Of a stretch of 64,000 bases of DNA, positions 50,728-59,685 are shown piece after piece. Position 1 is the stretch's first letter; each line of letters starts with the position of its first letter. Made by a program: the position numbers and the translations under genes. This DNA is from Nguyenibacter vanlangensis. Lineage in GTDB: Bacteria; Pseudomonadota; Alphaproteobacteria; Acetobacterales; Acetobacteraceae. The DNA is taken from the NCBI RefSeq assembly GCF_038719015.1, contig NZ_CP152276.1, positions 4,667,501 to 4,731,500 on the forward strand. The letters are read 5' to 3'. The notes under the pieces were generated by a model. The model was not told where the DNA came from. It did no database searches and was given only the letters and a program-made list of their open reading frames with translations.

Positions 50728-52032
50728 GTGACGTCGCTTGGCCTGTTCGCCCTGCTGCTGTGCCTGTCGTCGCTGTTCGGGATCGTCAACCGGCGGACGC
50801 TGCGGCTGCCGACGACGATCGGCATCCTGGTGATCGCGCTGTTCGTGTCCTTCGTGCTGATGGGGGTCGACGCGCTGACGCCGGGGCATGATTTGCAGGC
50901 CCTGCCGCGCGCGGTGCTGCGGCAGGCGGACCTGCCGGGCAATCTGCTGGAGGGGGCGCTGTCCTTTCTGCTGTTCGCGGGGGCGCTGCAGGTCGATCTG
51001 GACCAGTTGATGGCGCGCATGGGCGCGGTGCTGTTTCTGGCGCTGCTGGGCACGCTGCTGGCGGTGGGGCTGTTCGGCGGGGCGATGTACGGGGTGTTCC
51101 TGCTGCTGGGGCTGAAGGTGTCGCCCCTGTGGTGCGTCGTGCTGGGGGCGATCCTGGCGCCCACCGACCCGGTTTCGGTCGTCGGCATGCTGCGGCGGCT
51201 GGGCCTGCCCGGGCCGATGCAGGCGGTGTTCGCCGGGGAAAGCCTGTTCAATGACGGGGTGGGGGTGGTCGTCTTCGGTGTGGCGATGATGCTGGTGACA
51301 CAGACGGGGGCGACCCAGGCGGGAGTGGCGCAGGTGGGTGCGGGCGGGTTCGGCCTGTGGGAGGCCGCCCGGGCCTTTGGCATCGAGGCGGTCGGCGGCG
51401 GGGTGCTGGGGTTCGTGTCGGGGTGGGTCGCGCTGCGCTGCGCGCTGCTGGTGGAGGACGCGCACCTGGAATTGCTGGTGTCGCTGAGCCTGGCGACGGG
51501 GACGTTCAGCCTGGCGAACGCGCTGGGCCTGTCGGGGCCGATCGCGGTGGTGGTGGCGGGGCTGTGGCTGGGCAGCTCTGCCGCGCGCCGGGCCGTGGGA
51601 CCGGCGGGTCGGGCGATGCTGGTAACGTTCTGGAACCTGGTCGACGAGATCTTGAATGCGCTGCTGTTTCTGCTGATCGGTTTCGAGGTGCTGGTGGAGC
51701 TGCCGCGCCAGGCGGCGCTGGCCGCGCTGCTGGCGGGGATTCCGCTGTCGGTGCTGGCGCGGGGGCTGAGCGTCGCCCTGGCGCTGCTGCCGGTGCGGCT
51801 GGACCCGGCGGAGCGGCGGCGCGCGCTGGCGGTGCTGACCTGGGGTGGGCTGCGCGGCGGGATTTCGGTGTCGCTGGCGCTGGACCTGCCCGAGGGGCCG
51901 ATGAAGCACGTGCTGGCGCCCGTCTGCTACGGGATCGTGATCTTTACCATCGTGGTGCAGGGGCTGACGATCGAGCGGGTAGTGCGCCGGTTCTACGGCG
52001 CGCCGGCCATGAGGATGCCGGCCGGGGGGTGA
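50728..52032 (+). CDS. CPA1-family Na+/H+ antiporter
   Basis: This 434-residue membrane protein has about twelve to thirteen segments and the CPA1 motifs GAILAPTDPVSVVGML and VFAGESLFNDGVGVVV, which hold the residues of the ion-binding site. GTG at 50728 with AGAAGGATAC in front is the start. The C-terminal cytoplasmic tail is very short, so no regulatory domain is present. It exchanges protons for sodium or potassium at the inner membrane. It is divergent from yghU and convergent with the peptidase operon. Confidence 0.9.
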   Translation: MTSLGLFALLLCLSSLFGIVNRRTLRLPTTIGILVIALFVSFVLMGVDALTPGHDLQALPRAVLRQADLPGNLLEGALSFLLFAGALQVDLDQLMARMGAVLFLALLGTLLAVGLFGGAMYGVFLLLGLKVSPLWCVVLGAILAPTDPVSVVGMLRRLGLPGPMQAVFAGESLFNDGVGVVVFGVAMMLVTQTGATQAGVAQVGAGGFGLWEAARAFGIEAVGGGVLGFVSGWVALRCALLVEDAHLELLVSLSLATGTFSLANALGLSGPIAVVVAGLWLGSSAARRAVGPAGRAMLVTFWNLVDEILNALLFLLIGFEVLVELPRQAALAALLAGIPLSVLARGLSVALALLPVRLDPAERRRALAVLTWGGLRGGISVSLALDLPEGPMKHVLAPVCYGIVIFTIVVQGLTIERVVRRFYGAPAMRMPAGG

Positions 52033-52053
52033 GCCGGCCGGGGGCACAACGGA

Positions 52054-53202
52054 TTATCCCGGCAGCATCGACCAACTGCGGATCGCCATGCCGGGCGGGA
52101 CGGTGGCGGCGTAGACGCCGCGCGCGATCGCCCGGGCCAGCGTGTCGGCGGCGAGCGCGCCGAGGCGGGCGACGATGAGGGGGCGGGCGAGCGGGTTGGT
52201 GGCGGGCCCCGCGACGGGTGCGGGGCGGCGGGCGGTGGAGAGGGCGAAGACGACGTCGCCGTCGAAGGGGGAATGGACCGGGCGGATGGCGCGGGCCAGC
52301 CCGTCCTGGGCCATCATGGCGACGCGTTTCAGCTCGTCCGGGTCCAGCGCCACGTCGGTGGCGACGCAGGCGATGGTGGTGTTGGCGCGCGGCTCGGGGT
52401 TGAGCTTGGCCAGGCCCCAATCCTCGCCGGTCGCGCGATGGTCGGGCGGCCCGAGCCCGCCGAATTCGCGGCCGATTTCGTAGGCGCCGGCCCAGAAGCG
52501 GCGGCCGCCGGGGGCGACGACCGAACCCAGCGCATTGCATGCGACGATGGCGCCCACCGTCATGCCGTCATGGGTGACGTAGGAGGCCGAGCCGATCCCG
52601 CCCTTGAGCGCGCCGGCCGCGGCGCCGAACCCGGCGCCCGCGGTGCCGAGCCCGAAGGAGAGGGCGGCGGTGGCGACGGCGCGGCGGGCCAGGGCGCGAT
52701 AGGGCGGGTCCTCGCCCCAGTTCTTGTCGCCGCCATTGGCCAGGTCGAACAGGATGGCGGTCGGCACGATGGGCGAGGGCGGCACGCCGGGCTGCGGCGC
52801 CAGGGCGAAGCCGCGCCCGTGCGCGCCGAGCCACGCGGCGACGCCGTCGGCGCTGCCCAGCCCGTAGACCGAGCCGCCCGACAGCACCACCGCATCGACC
52901 GAGCGCACCAGGTTCCAGCCCGACAGGGCGTCGGTTTCACGCGTGCCGGGGCCGCCGCCGCGCACGTCGACCGCGGCGTCGGCCCGCCCGTCGGGCAGGA
53001 TGACCGTGACCCCGGTGCGCACGCGCGGATCGTCGGCCTGGCCGACGCGCAGGCCGGCGACGTCGGTGATCAGGTTGCGCGGGCCCGGCGCGCCGAAGGC
53101 GCCGGCGCAAGCGCGCTGCGGCAGGGCCAGCGCGGCGCCGAGCGCGCCGGTTGCGCCGAAGGCGGCCTGAAGGAATGTGCGGCGGTCGAGCGGGTGGGGC
53201 AT
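52054..53202 (-). CDS. P1/DmpA-NylC-type Ntn-hydrolase peptidase, exported
   Basis: This 382-residue protein begins MPHPLDRRTFLQAAFGATGA, a Tat-type signal peptide with a twin-arginine, followed by an Ala-rich hydrophobic stretch to about residue 34. The mature part has the P1/DmpA pattern (NLITDVAGLRVGQADDPRVR, GGSVYGLGSADGVAAWL). It contains NTTIACVATDVALD, which corresponds to the Asn-Thr self-cleavage site of NylC-like members, giving an N-terminal Thr nucleophile. Such enzymes cleave N-terminal amino acids, beta-peptides, D-amino esters or nylon oligomers. It is the last gene of the operon with a TonB receptor and an amidase, 14 bases after the latter. Confidence 0.87.
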   Translation of the reverse strand: MPHPLDRRTFLQAAFGATGALGAALALPQRACAGAFGAPGPRNLITDVAGLRVGQADDPRVRTGVTVILPDGRADAAVDVRGGGPGTRETDALSGWNLVRSVDAVVLSGGSVYGLGSADGVAAWLGAHGRGFALAPQPGVPPSPIVPTAILFDLANGGDKNWGEDPPYRALARRAVATAALSFGLGTAGAGFGAAAGALKGGIGSASYVTHDGMTVGAIVACNALGSVVAPGGRRFWAGAYEIGREFGGLGPPDHRATGEDWGLAKLNPEPRANTTIACVATDVALDPDELKRVAMMAQDGLARAIRPVHSPFDGDVVFALSTARRPAPVAGPATNPLARPLIVARLGALAADTLARAIARGVYAATVPPGMAIRSWSMLPG

Positions 53203-53216
53203 GGGATCGGAGCGGG

Positions 53217-54641
53217 TCAGGTGAGGTCGGGGCAGGAGAGGGGCGGTTCGGGCCAGGTGGTGACGGCACCGTAGGTGGTTTCGAACCAGCGGGCCAGTTG
53301 CAGGGCCAGCCCGTCGGCGAAGCGGGGGGTGACGATCTGCAGCCCGATCGGCGTGCCGCCGCGCGAGAAGCCGCAATTGAGCGAGATGGCCGGCTGTTCG
53401 GACATGTTCCAGGGCAGGGTGTAGGCGATATGGGCGAAGGGGCGGGCGGGATCGTCGAGCGGGGAGGCGTATTCCGCCGGGAAGGACAGGTTGGGGGTGG
53501 TCGGCGAGAGCACGATGTCGACCGTCCGGAACAGATCGGCGCAGCGCCGGCGCAGGGTGAAGGTGCAGCCGAAGCCGTCGATCGCCTCGACCCCCGAGAC
53601 GGTGGCGCCCTGGCCGGCCCAGGCCAGGATATAGGGCAGCACGCGGGCCCGGCGGTCGTCGGGTAGGCGGGAGAGTTCGGCCCAGGCCCGGGCCTGCCAA
53701 TAGCGGTCGATGCCGTTGAGAACCGCGTCGTCCATCACCGGGGGGACCGGGACGAGGGTGGCGCCGGCGGCCTGGAACGATCGGGCGGCGGCGGTGACGG
53801 CTTCGGCGATTTCCGGGTCGAGCGTCATGCCGCAGCCGGCATCGAGCATGAGGCCGACGCGCAGGCCGGCCGGGCCCGTGCCGGGGCTGTCCCAGTCGAT
53901 CTGCTGATAGGGCAGGGCGGTGGCGTCGCGCGGGTCGGGTTGGGTCAGCACCGCCATCAGCCGCGCCGCGTCGTCGACGGTGCGGGTCATCGGGCCGGCG
54001 CAGCGCCCGACATAGTACGGGTCGATCGGGATGCGGCCGAAGGAGGGCTTGAAGCCCACCAGCCCGCACCAGGCCGCCGGCAGGCGCACCGAGCCGCCGA
54101 TATCGGTACCGACATGCAGCGGTCCGTAGCCCGCGGCGGCGGCGGTGGCGGCGCCGGCGCTGGAGCCGCCGGGATTGGTGGCGAGGTCCCACGGGTTGCG
54201 GGTGAGCGGATAGAGGCTGGACAGGCCCGAGGACAGCATGCCGATATCGGGCACGGTGGTGCGGGCGAAGAGGATCGCCCCGGCTTCGCGCAGGCGGGCG
54301 GCGACGGGGGAATCGGCCTCGGCGGGCGCGGGGTCGAAGGCGGCGCAGCCCTGGGGGACGGGGACGCCCTTGCTGGCGATCAGTTCCTTGATGGTGGCGG
54401 GGACGCCGTCGAGCGGGCCGGCGGGCGCGCCGCGCCGCCAGCGCGCGCCGGAGGCGTCGGCGGCGTGCAGCGCGCCCTCGGGGTCGGGGAAGCATAATCC
54501 GCCGGGACGGCGGTCCGGGGGCAGGGATTCCCAGGCCGCGATGCGGTCGAGCACCGACTGCATCGCCTCACGCGGGGTAAAGCGGCCCGTGCGGTAGCCG
54601 TCCAGCAGGCCGGCCGTGTCGAGGGCGTGAAGTGCGGTCAT
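53217..54641 (-). CDS. Amidase-signature-family amidase
   Basis: This 474-residue enzyme has the complete Ser-cisSer-Lys triad: Lys in GVPATIKELIASKG, the cis-Ser in GTDIGGSVRLPAAW and the nucleophile region in NPGGSSAGAATAAAAG. It hydrolyses amide bonds of small substrates, probably in the cytoplasm since no signal peptide is seen. Its ATG overlaps the stop of the TonB receptor gene by one base (TAATG), so the two are translationally coupled. The setting suggests it works on a compound brought in through the receptor. Confidence 0.92.
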   Translation of the reverse strand: MTALHALDTAGLLDGYRTGRFTPREAMQSVLDRIAAWESLPPDRRPGGLCFPDPEGALHAADASGARWRRGAPAGPLDGVPATIKELIASKGVPVPQGCAAFDPAPAEADSPVAARLREAGAILFARTTVPDIGMLSSGLSSLYPLTRNPWDLATNPGGSSAGAATAAAAGYGPLHVGTDIGGSVRLPAAWCGLVGFKPSFGRIPIDPYYVGRCAGPMTRTVDDAARLMAVLTQPDPRDATALPYQQIDWDSPGTGPAGLRVGLMLDAGCGMTLDPEIAEAVTAAARSFQAAGATLVPVPPVMDDAVLNGIDRYWQARAWAELSRLPDDRRARVLPYILAWAGQGATVSGVEAIDGFGCTFTLRRRCADLFRTVDIVLSPTTPNLSFPAEYASPLDDPARPFAHIAYTLPWNMSEQPAISLNCGFSRGGTPIGLQIVTPRFADGLALQLARWFETTYGAVTTWPEPPLSCPDLT

Positions 54642-56989
54642 TAGAAGCTGGCTCCGAGCCGGATGCCGTAGGTGGCGGGCATGCCGGCGAGCGCGATGTC
54701 GTCGCCGACCAGGAAGAAATTGCGTTCGATGTCGTAGCGCTTGTCGAAGATGTTGTTGCCGAAGGCGCTGAGGCTCCAGTGCCCCGCATGCGGCGCGAAG
54801 GAGGCGGTGGCGCCCCAGATCGTATAGCCGGCGACATTGTAGAGCGGGCCGAACAGCGAGCGATAGGTGCTGCGCAGGCTGTAATTCATGCCCAGGCTGA
54901 GATCGTAGCGGCCCCAGGCCCAGCGATAGGTGGCCGAGCCGTTGAAGGTGAGCTTGGGGGCGGGCAGGGCGTCGCCGCGCCGGTTCTGGTAGATCGGGTA
55001 GAAGACGTTGCCGACCCGGTAGTCGCTGTAGACGGCCTGGAACCGGTCGAACTGTCCCACGGCCCAGCCGCCGGACTGGGTGAGCAGCAGGCCGGGCAGG
55101 GGCGACCAGTCGGCCTCGAACTCGCCGCCGGCCAGGTGCGAGCGCGGGGCGTTGACGATGGCGCCGATCAGTCCGGCCTGCGCATTGACCGCGGCGCCCA
55201 GGATCTGTTCGTCCCGATAGTCATAGTAGAAGGCGGAGACGTTCAGGCGCAGATGGGCGCGCGGGATGTCCAGCTTGTTGCCGATTTCGTAGGCCAGCAG
55301 CTTCTCCGGCTGGTAGGGGTTGGAGGAGGCGTAGGCGTTGGACGTGTTGTAGGTGGTGAAGCCGCCCGAATTGATGCCCTGCGAGATCGAGACATAGAGC
55401 ATGTCGGTCCGCGACGGGGTGTATTGCAGTTCGACCTTCCATGACGGCAGGGTGTAGAGCAGCGAGCGCCGGCGCACGACATTGCCGGGATTGGTGACGT
55501 TGCCGGCGTCGTCGAAGGAAAAGGCGCGGTAATCCTGCAGATCGCGGGCCTCGTGCTCGAGCCGCAGGCCGCCGGTCAGATGCAGGTTGGGCGTGATGCG
55601 CCAGGTCGCCTGGCCGAAGCCGCTGACGGTGTTGACGATCTGGCTGTAGAAGACGCCCTGGTCGACGTGGAATGCCTCTTGAAACCCGGAAAGATACTGA
55701 TCGGCGAGATATTCGTTGGCGTAATAGAGGCCGGCGATCCAGTTGAGCCGGTGGTCGCCCCTGGAGACCAGGCGGAGTTCGTCCTGGAACACGTTGGAGC
55801 GGGTGTTGAAGGCGACGTCGGCGACGTTCAGCGACGAGGCGTCGAAATTGTCGTATTCGCGCCGGCTGCTGACATCGTAGCCGGCGAGGTTGCTGAGGGT
55901 GGCGAAGGAGAAATCCTGGTCCAGGCGGATGCTGGCGCCGCCGACATCGATATGGTGATAGGGCTTCTGGTCGGGACGGATGCCGGCCAGGGCGGCGAAT
56001 TGCGGCGACGTGCCCCAGCGGGTGATGTCGCGCGCGCTGTCCGCGGGGAAGACCGGGCCGCCCGGATTGTAGGCGGCGATCGTGGTCAGGGGCGCGTAGA
56101 GATGCAGGCCGGCGGCGTCGGAGCGGTCGAGGCTGCCATGCAGGTCGATCCGCGCCTTGAGCGTGTCGGCCAGTTGAATGTCGGTCAGCAGGCGCAGGGC
56201 GGTGCGGTCGACATTGCCGAGATGCAGGCCGGTATCGGTATATTGCCAGGCGCCGCCCTGCTGGCTTTCGCCCGCGAGGCGCATGCGGATGCCGCGCGCC
56301 ACCGGACCCGAGACATATCCGTCATATTTCTGGGCCGCGAAGGAGCCGTACTGGACGGTGGCGCCGGCGGCGAACCGGTCGGTCGGCTGGTTGAGCACGT
56401 AGTTGATGGCGCCGCCCGTGGTGTTGCGGCCATAGAGCGTGCCCTGCGGGCCGCGCAGGACCTCGACGCGGGCGACATCGAACATCAGCCCGTTGGTGGC
56501 GTAGGGGATCGGGTTCGCGACCTCGTCGATATAGACGCCGACCGGGGAGGCGTTGCCCGAGCCGTAATCGTTGAAGCCGACGCCGCGAATGGTGAAGGAA
56601 GGCTGGCCCGAGCCGAATTGCGGCGTCACCTGCAGCGAGGGGGTGAGATATTGCAGGCCGAACACGTCATTGACGTTGCGGGCCGCCAGTTCCTTTCCGC
56701 TGAGCACGCTGACGGAAATGCCGACATTCTGCGCGCTCTGGCGCCGCCGTTCGGAGGTGACGGTGATCTGTTCCAGTGCGCCGGCGGGCGGGCTGGCGGA
56801 TTTCGGCGGGAGCGCGTGGTGCGCGGGCGCCGCCCGGGAGGGCGTGTGGGGAAGTGTGTGGGGAAGTGTCTGGGGGGCCTGCCGGGCATGGGCGGATTGG
56901 GAAGCGAGGGCGGTGCCGGCGAGCAGGCCGAGCAGGTGGCCGGCGGCGCGCCAGGCGGCGCGGGGGGCGGGGACGGATGGCGCGGTCAC
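54641..56989 (-). CDS. TonB-dependent outer-membrane receptor
   Basis: This 782-residue receptor has a signal peptide (HLLGLLAGTALASQSAHA), a low-complexity stretch with LPHT repeats, a plug domain (LEQITVTSERRRQSAQNVGI, then VEVLRGPQGTLYGRNTTGGA) and a 22-stranded barrel ending in RLGASF with the terminal Phe needed for assembly. It lacks the N-terminal extension used in surface signalling. Its operon partners are an amidase and an exported Ntn peptidase rather than siderophore genes, so the ligand is more likely a peptide or amide-containing compound. The upstream LysR gene on the same strand and the 16-bp direct repeats before its start are candidates for control. Confidence 0.93.
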   Translation of the reverse strand: MTAPSVPAPRAAWRAAGHLLGLLAGTALASQSAHARQAPQTLPHTLPHTPSRAAPAHHALPPKSASPPAGALEQITVTSERRRQSAQNVGISVSVLSGKELAARNVNDVFGLQYLTPSLQVTPQFGSGQPSFTIRGVGFNDYGSGNASPVGVYIDEVANPIPYATNGLMFDVARVEVLRGPQGTLYGRNTTGGAINYVLNQPTDRFAAGATVQYGSFAAQKYDGYVSGPVARGIRMRLAGESQQGGAWQYTDTGLHLGNVDRTALRLLTDIQLADTLKARIDLHGSLDRSDAAGLHLYAPLTTIAAYNPGGPVFPADSARDITRWGTSPQFAALAGIRPDQKPYHHIDVGGASIRLDQDFSFATLSNLAGYDVSSRREYDNFDASSLNVADVAFNTRSNVFQDELRLVSRGDHRLNWIAGLYYANEYLADQYLSGFQEAFHVDQGVFYSQIVNTVSGFGQATWRITPNLHLTGGLRLEHEARDLQDYRAFSFDDAGNVTNPGNVVRRRSLLYTLPSWKVELQYTPSRTDMLYVSISQGINSGGFTTYNTSNAYASSNPYQPEKLLAYEIGNKLDIPRAHLRLNVSAFYYDYRDEQILGAAVNAQAGLIGAIVNAPRSHLAGGEFEADWSPLPGLLLTQSGGWAVGQFDRFQAVYSDYRVGNVFYPIYQNRRGDALPAPKLTFNGSATYRWAWGRYDLSLGMNYSLRSTYRSLFGPLYNVAGYTIWGATASFAPHAGHWSLSAFGNNIFDKRYDIERNFFLVGDDIALAGMPATYGIRLGASF

Positions 56990-57107
56990 GGGTGGGCCTC
57001 CGGCTGGGGTGGGATTTCGATCCGTTGATGCAACGATAGCGGAGACGGGCGGGCGGGACGGAGTCCGAATTTGTGTCGGGTGTGTATCGTTTTGCGTGAC
57101 ACTGCCG

Positions 57108-57171
57108 ATCGTCCCTTGTGCCAGTCGTCCCTTGTGTCAGTCGTCCCTTGTGTCAGTCGTCTCTTGTGCCG
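57108..57171. repeat. Four 16-bp direct repeats upstream of TonB receptor
   Basis: Units GTCGTCCCTTGTGTCA (with small changes) occur at 57108-57123, 57124-57139, 57140-57155 and 57156-57171. They sit in the 183-bp gap between the LysR stop codon (57173) and the receptor start (56989), so they are 119-182 bases before the receptor ATG. They could be regulator-binding sites or a variable repeat that tunes promoter activity. Confidence 0.85.
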
Positions 57172-57172
57172 T

Positions 57173-58081
57173 TCAGACCGGGGGGCGGCGGTCATCGGCC
57201 ATGACGCGTTCGATCGCGCGCATGAGGGCACGGGCCGCGAAGGGCAGGCGGCGGCCGGGCTGGCAGGCGATGTCGAGCGTGGTGTCGATGGCGCAGTCGG
57301 CGGCGAGCGGGACGGCGCGCAGCAATCCGGCGTCGATTTCCCTGCGGCAGCAGGAGGGGGGGAGGACCAGGACCGCGGCGTCGCGGATCGCCAGTTCGCG
57401 CTGCATGTCCAGCGAGGCGGTGACGAAGACCGGGTCCAGCCGCACGCCGATGCGGCTGGCGGCGCGTTCGAGCCACTGGCGCAGCCCGAAGGACGGGTCG
57501 GGCAGCGCGAGGCGCTGGGCGGCGAGGTCGCGCATGCCGACCGCGTCGCGGCCGGCCAGGGGGTGATTGGGCCCGACGATGGCGGCATGGGTGATCGGGC
57601 GCGACATGCGGATCAGCGGCCGCGCGTCGTCGGGCACGAACATCGTCACCCCCAGCTCGGCGCGGCCGGCGCGGATGGCGGCGATGACCTCGGCGGCGCT
57701 GGAGACCGCGACGGAGAAGCGCAGGCCGGGATGGTGCGTCTGCAGATCGTGCATCATCGGCGAGACCAGGCCGGCCACGACGCCGCCGCTGACCTGGATG
57801 GTGATCTGGCCGCGCCTGAGGCCGCGCATGTCGTCCAGCAGGGCGTGGATGTCGTCGATCTGGAAGAGCACCGCCCGGGCCCGTTCGGCGACCAGGCGCC
57901 CGGCCTCGGTCACGCGGATGCCGCGTTCATCGCGCTCGAACAGGGGGGTGCCGAAGAAATGCTCGATCTGGTCGATCTGCCGGACGATGGCGGTGGCCGA
58001 CAGGCCGTGCCGCCGCGCGACCTGGCGGATCGAGCGGGCCTCGGCCAGTTCGACGAGCAGGCGCAGGGCGCGGATCTGCAT
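57173..58081 (-). CDS. LysR-family transcriptional regulator
   Basis: This 302-residue regulator starts MQIRALRLLVELAEARSIRQ, with an HTH in VARRHGLSATAIVRQIDQIE and an effector domain like that of CbbR/GltC-type members. It is on the same strand and just upstream of the TonB receptor-amidase-peptidase operon, separated by 183 bases with four direct repeats, and may control it. About 60 bases separate its start from the guanine deaminase 3' end. Confidence 0.9.
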   Translation of the reverse strand: MQIRALRLLVELAEARSIRQVARRHGLSATAIVRQIDQIEHFFGTPLFERDERGIRVTEAGRLVAERARAVLFQIDDIHALLDDMRGLRRGQITIQVSGGVVAGLVSPMMHDLQTHHPGLRFSVAVSSAAEVIAAIRAGRAELGVTMFVPDDARPLIRMSRPITHAAIVGPNHPLAGRDAVGMRDLAAQRLALPDPSFGLRQWLERAASRIGVRLDPVFVTASLDMQRELAIRDAAVLVLPPSCCRREIDAGLLRAVPLAADCAIDTTLDIACQPGRRLPFAARALMRAIERVMADDRRPPV

Positions 58082-58144
58082 GGGTTCTCCCGGAAGAAAT
58101 CTTCCTTGTTCGGCAAGTTTATCCGACAGGTTCGGCCGGGGGCG

Positions 58145-59542
58145 TCATTCAGCCGGAGGGGCGTCGCGGTCGCGGTCGTGGTCGCGGTCGTGGGCGAGGG
58201 CGCCGGCGACGTAGGTCGCGCGGACGCTGCGGTCGTCGCCCAGCATCATGAGCACGAAGAGCAGGTCCTCGATCGTATCGCATTCCTCGGCCCGCTGGGC
58301 CATCAGCGGGGTGGCGTACGGGTCCAGCACGCAGAGATCGGCCTCGATCCCCGGGGCGATCGTGCCGATCCGGTCGTCGAGATGGAGCGAGCGGGCCCCG
58401 CCGGCGGTCGCCAGCCAGAAGGCCTGGACGGGGTGCAGGCGGCGGCCGGTGGACTGGGCGACCTTGTAGGCCTCGTTCAGGGTCTGGAGCTGCGACAGGC
58501 TGGTGCCGGCGCCCATGTCGGTGCCGAGCCCGACGCGGACCGGGCGGCGCGGGTCGAGCGCGTCGAACAGGCGGAAGGCGCCGCTGCCGAGGAACAGGTT
58601 GGAGGTCGGGCAATGGGCCATGGCGCAGCCGGTGGCGTGGCAGGTGTGGAACGTATCCTCGTCCACATGCACGCCATGGCCCAGCACGCCGCGCGGGCCG
58701 ACCAGGCCGGCATGGGCGTAGACGTCGAGATAGGAGCGCCGGCTGGGGAAGAGCCGGCGGATCCATTCGACCTCGGCCACGTTCTCGGACAGGTGGGTCT
58801 GCATGAACAGGCCATCGCGCTGGCGCAGCAGGCTGCCGGCGAGGTCGAGCTGCCGCTCGGTGCTGGTGGCGGCGAAGCGGGGGGTGACGGCGTAGAGCTG
58901 CCGCCCGTTTCCGTGCCAGCGGTCGATCAGGGCCAGCGAATCGTCGTAGCCGCCCTGGGCGGTGTCGCGCAGCGCGTCGGGGGCGTTGCGGTCCATCAGC
59001 ACCTTGCCCGCCACCATGCGGGTGTCGAGCCGCGCGGATTCGGTGAAGAACGCGTCGACCGACTGGGGATGGACGGTGCAATAGACGGCGGCGGTGGTGG
59101 TGCCCGCGCGCAGCAATTCGCGCAGGAAGCGGCGGGCGACGCGGGCGGCATAGCCGGCGTCGGCGTAGCGGGCCTCGGTGGGGAAGGTGTAGCGTTCCAG
59201 CCATTCCAGCAATTGCTCGCCATAGGCGGCGATCATCGGCAATTGCGGATAATGGACATGGGTGTCCACGAAGCCGGCCGAGATGACGGCGCGAGGATAG
59301 GTGGTGACCGGCGTGCCCTCGGGCAGCGTGGGGCGCAGCGCGTCATGGGGGCCGAAGGCGGTGATATGCCCGTCTTCGATCACGATCAGCGCGTCGGGTT
59401 CGTGGACCAGGGCGGCGGTCGGGCCGTCCTGGAACGGGTCGGCGCGGAAGGTGACGGCCCGGCCGCGCAAGGCGTGGCGCACGGGGGCCTGGCGCCTGGG
59501 GGCGTGGCGCGCGGGGGCGGCGGGCGGCGCGGTCATGGTCAT
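58145..59542 (-). CDS. guaD: Guanine deaminase
   Basis: This 465-residue amidohydrolase has the full set of metal and catalytic motifs: GFVDTHVHYPQLPM, then MQTHLSEN, HGVHVDED and HCPTSNLFLGSGAF, and GLGTDMGAG with the final Asp. The spacing and PQ after HVH are those of bacterial GuaD, which converts guanine to xanthine in purine degradation. The start MTMTAPPAAP at 59542 is followed by a low-complexity segment made by a 15-bp repeat; the C-terminus is His/Asp/Arg repeats. A second, divergent guanine deaminase lies beyond the FUSC gene. Confidence 0.93.
   Translation of the reverse strand: MTMTAPPAAPARHAPRRQAPVRHALRGRAVTFRADPFQDGPTAALVHEPDALIVIEDGHITAFGPHDALRPTLPEGTPVTTYPRAVISAGFVDTHVHYPQLPMIAAYGEQLLEWLERYTFPTEARYADAGYAARVARRFLRELLRAGTTTAAVYCTVHPQSVDAFFTESARLDTRMVAGKVLMDRNAPDALRDTAQGGYDDSLALIDRWHGNGRQLYAVTPRFAATSTERQLDLAGSLLRQRDGLFMQTHLSENVAEVEWIRRLFPSRRSYLDVYAHAGLVGPRGVLGHGVHVDEDTFHTCHATGCAMAHCPTSNLFLGSGAFRLFDALDPRRPVRVGLGTDMGAGTSLSQLQTLNEAYKVAQSTGRRLHPVQAFWLATAGGARSLHLDDRIGTIAPGIEADLCVLDPYATPLMAQRAEECDTIEDLLFVLMMLGDDRSVRATYVAGALAHDRDHDRDRDAPPAE
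59472..59516 (-). repeat. Three 15-bp tandem units in 5' end of guaD
   Basis: GCGTGGCGCACGGGG, GCCTGGCGCCTGGGG and GCGTGGCGCGCGGGG follow one another at 59472-59486, 59487-59501 and 59502-59516. On the coding strand they specify the variable N-terminal extension (APARH/APRRQ/APVRH) in frame. Confidence 0.85.
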
Positions 59543-59685
59543 GGCTTGAGACTCGGGGCTTGGGACTTGGGGGCCAGGGAACTCGGGGCTGAAAGCGCGG
59601 GACTTGGAGGCGGCGATCGGCCGGTTTTGCCCGTTTCGGCGGCCTGGGGGAAGGGTGGTCCGGGAGACGAGCGGGGGACGGCGTA

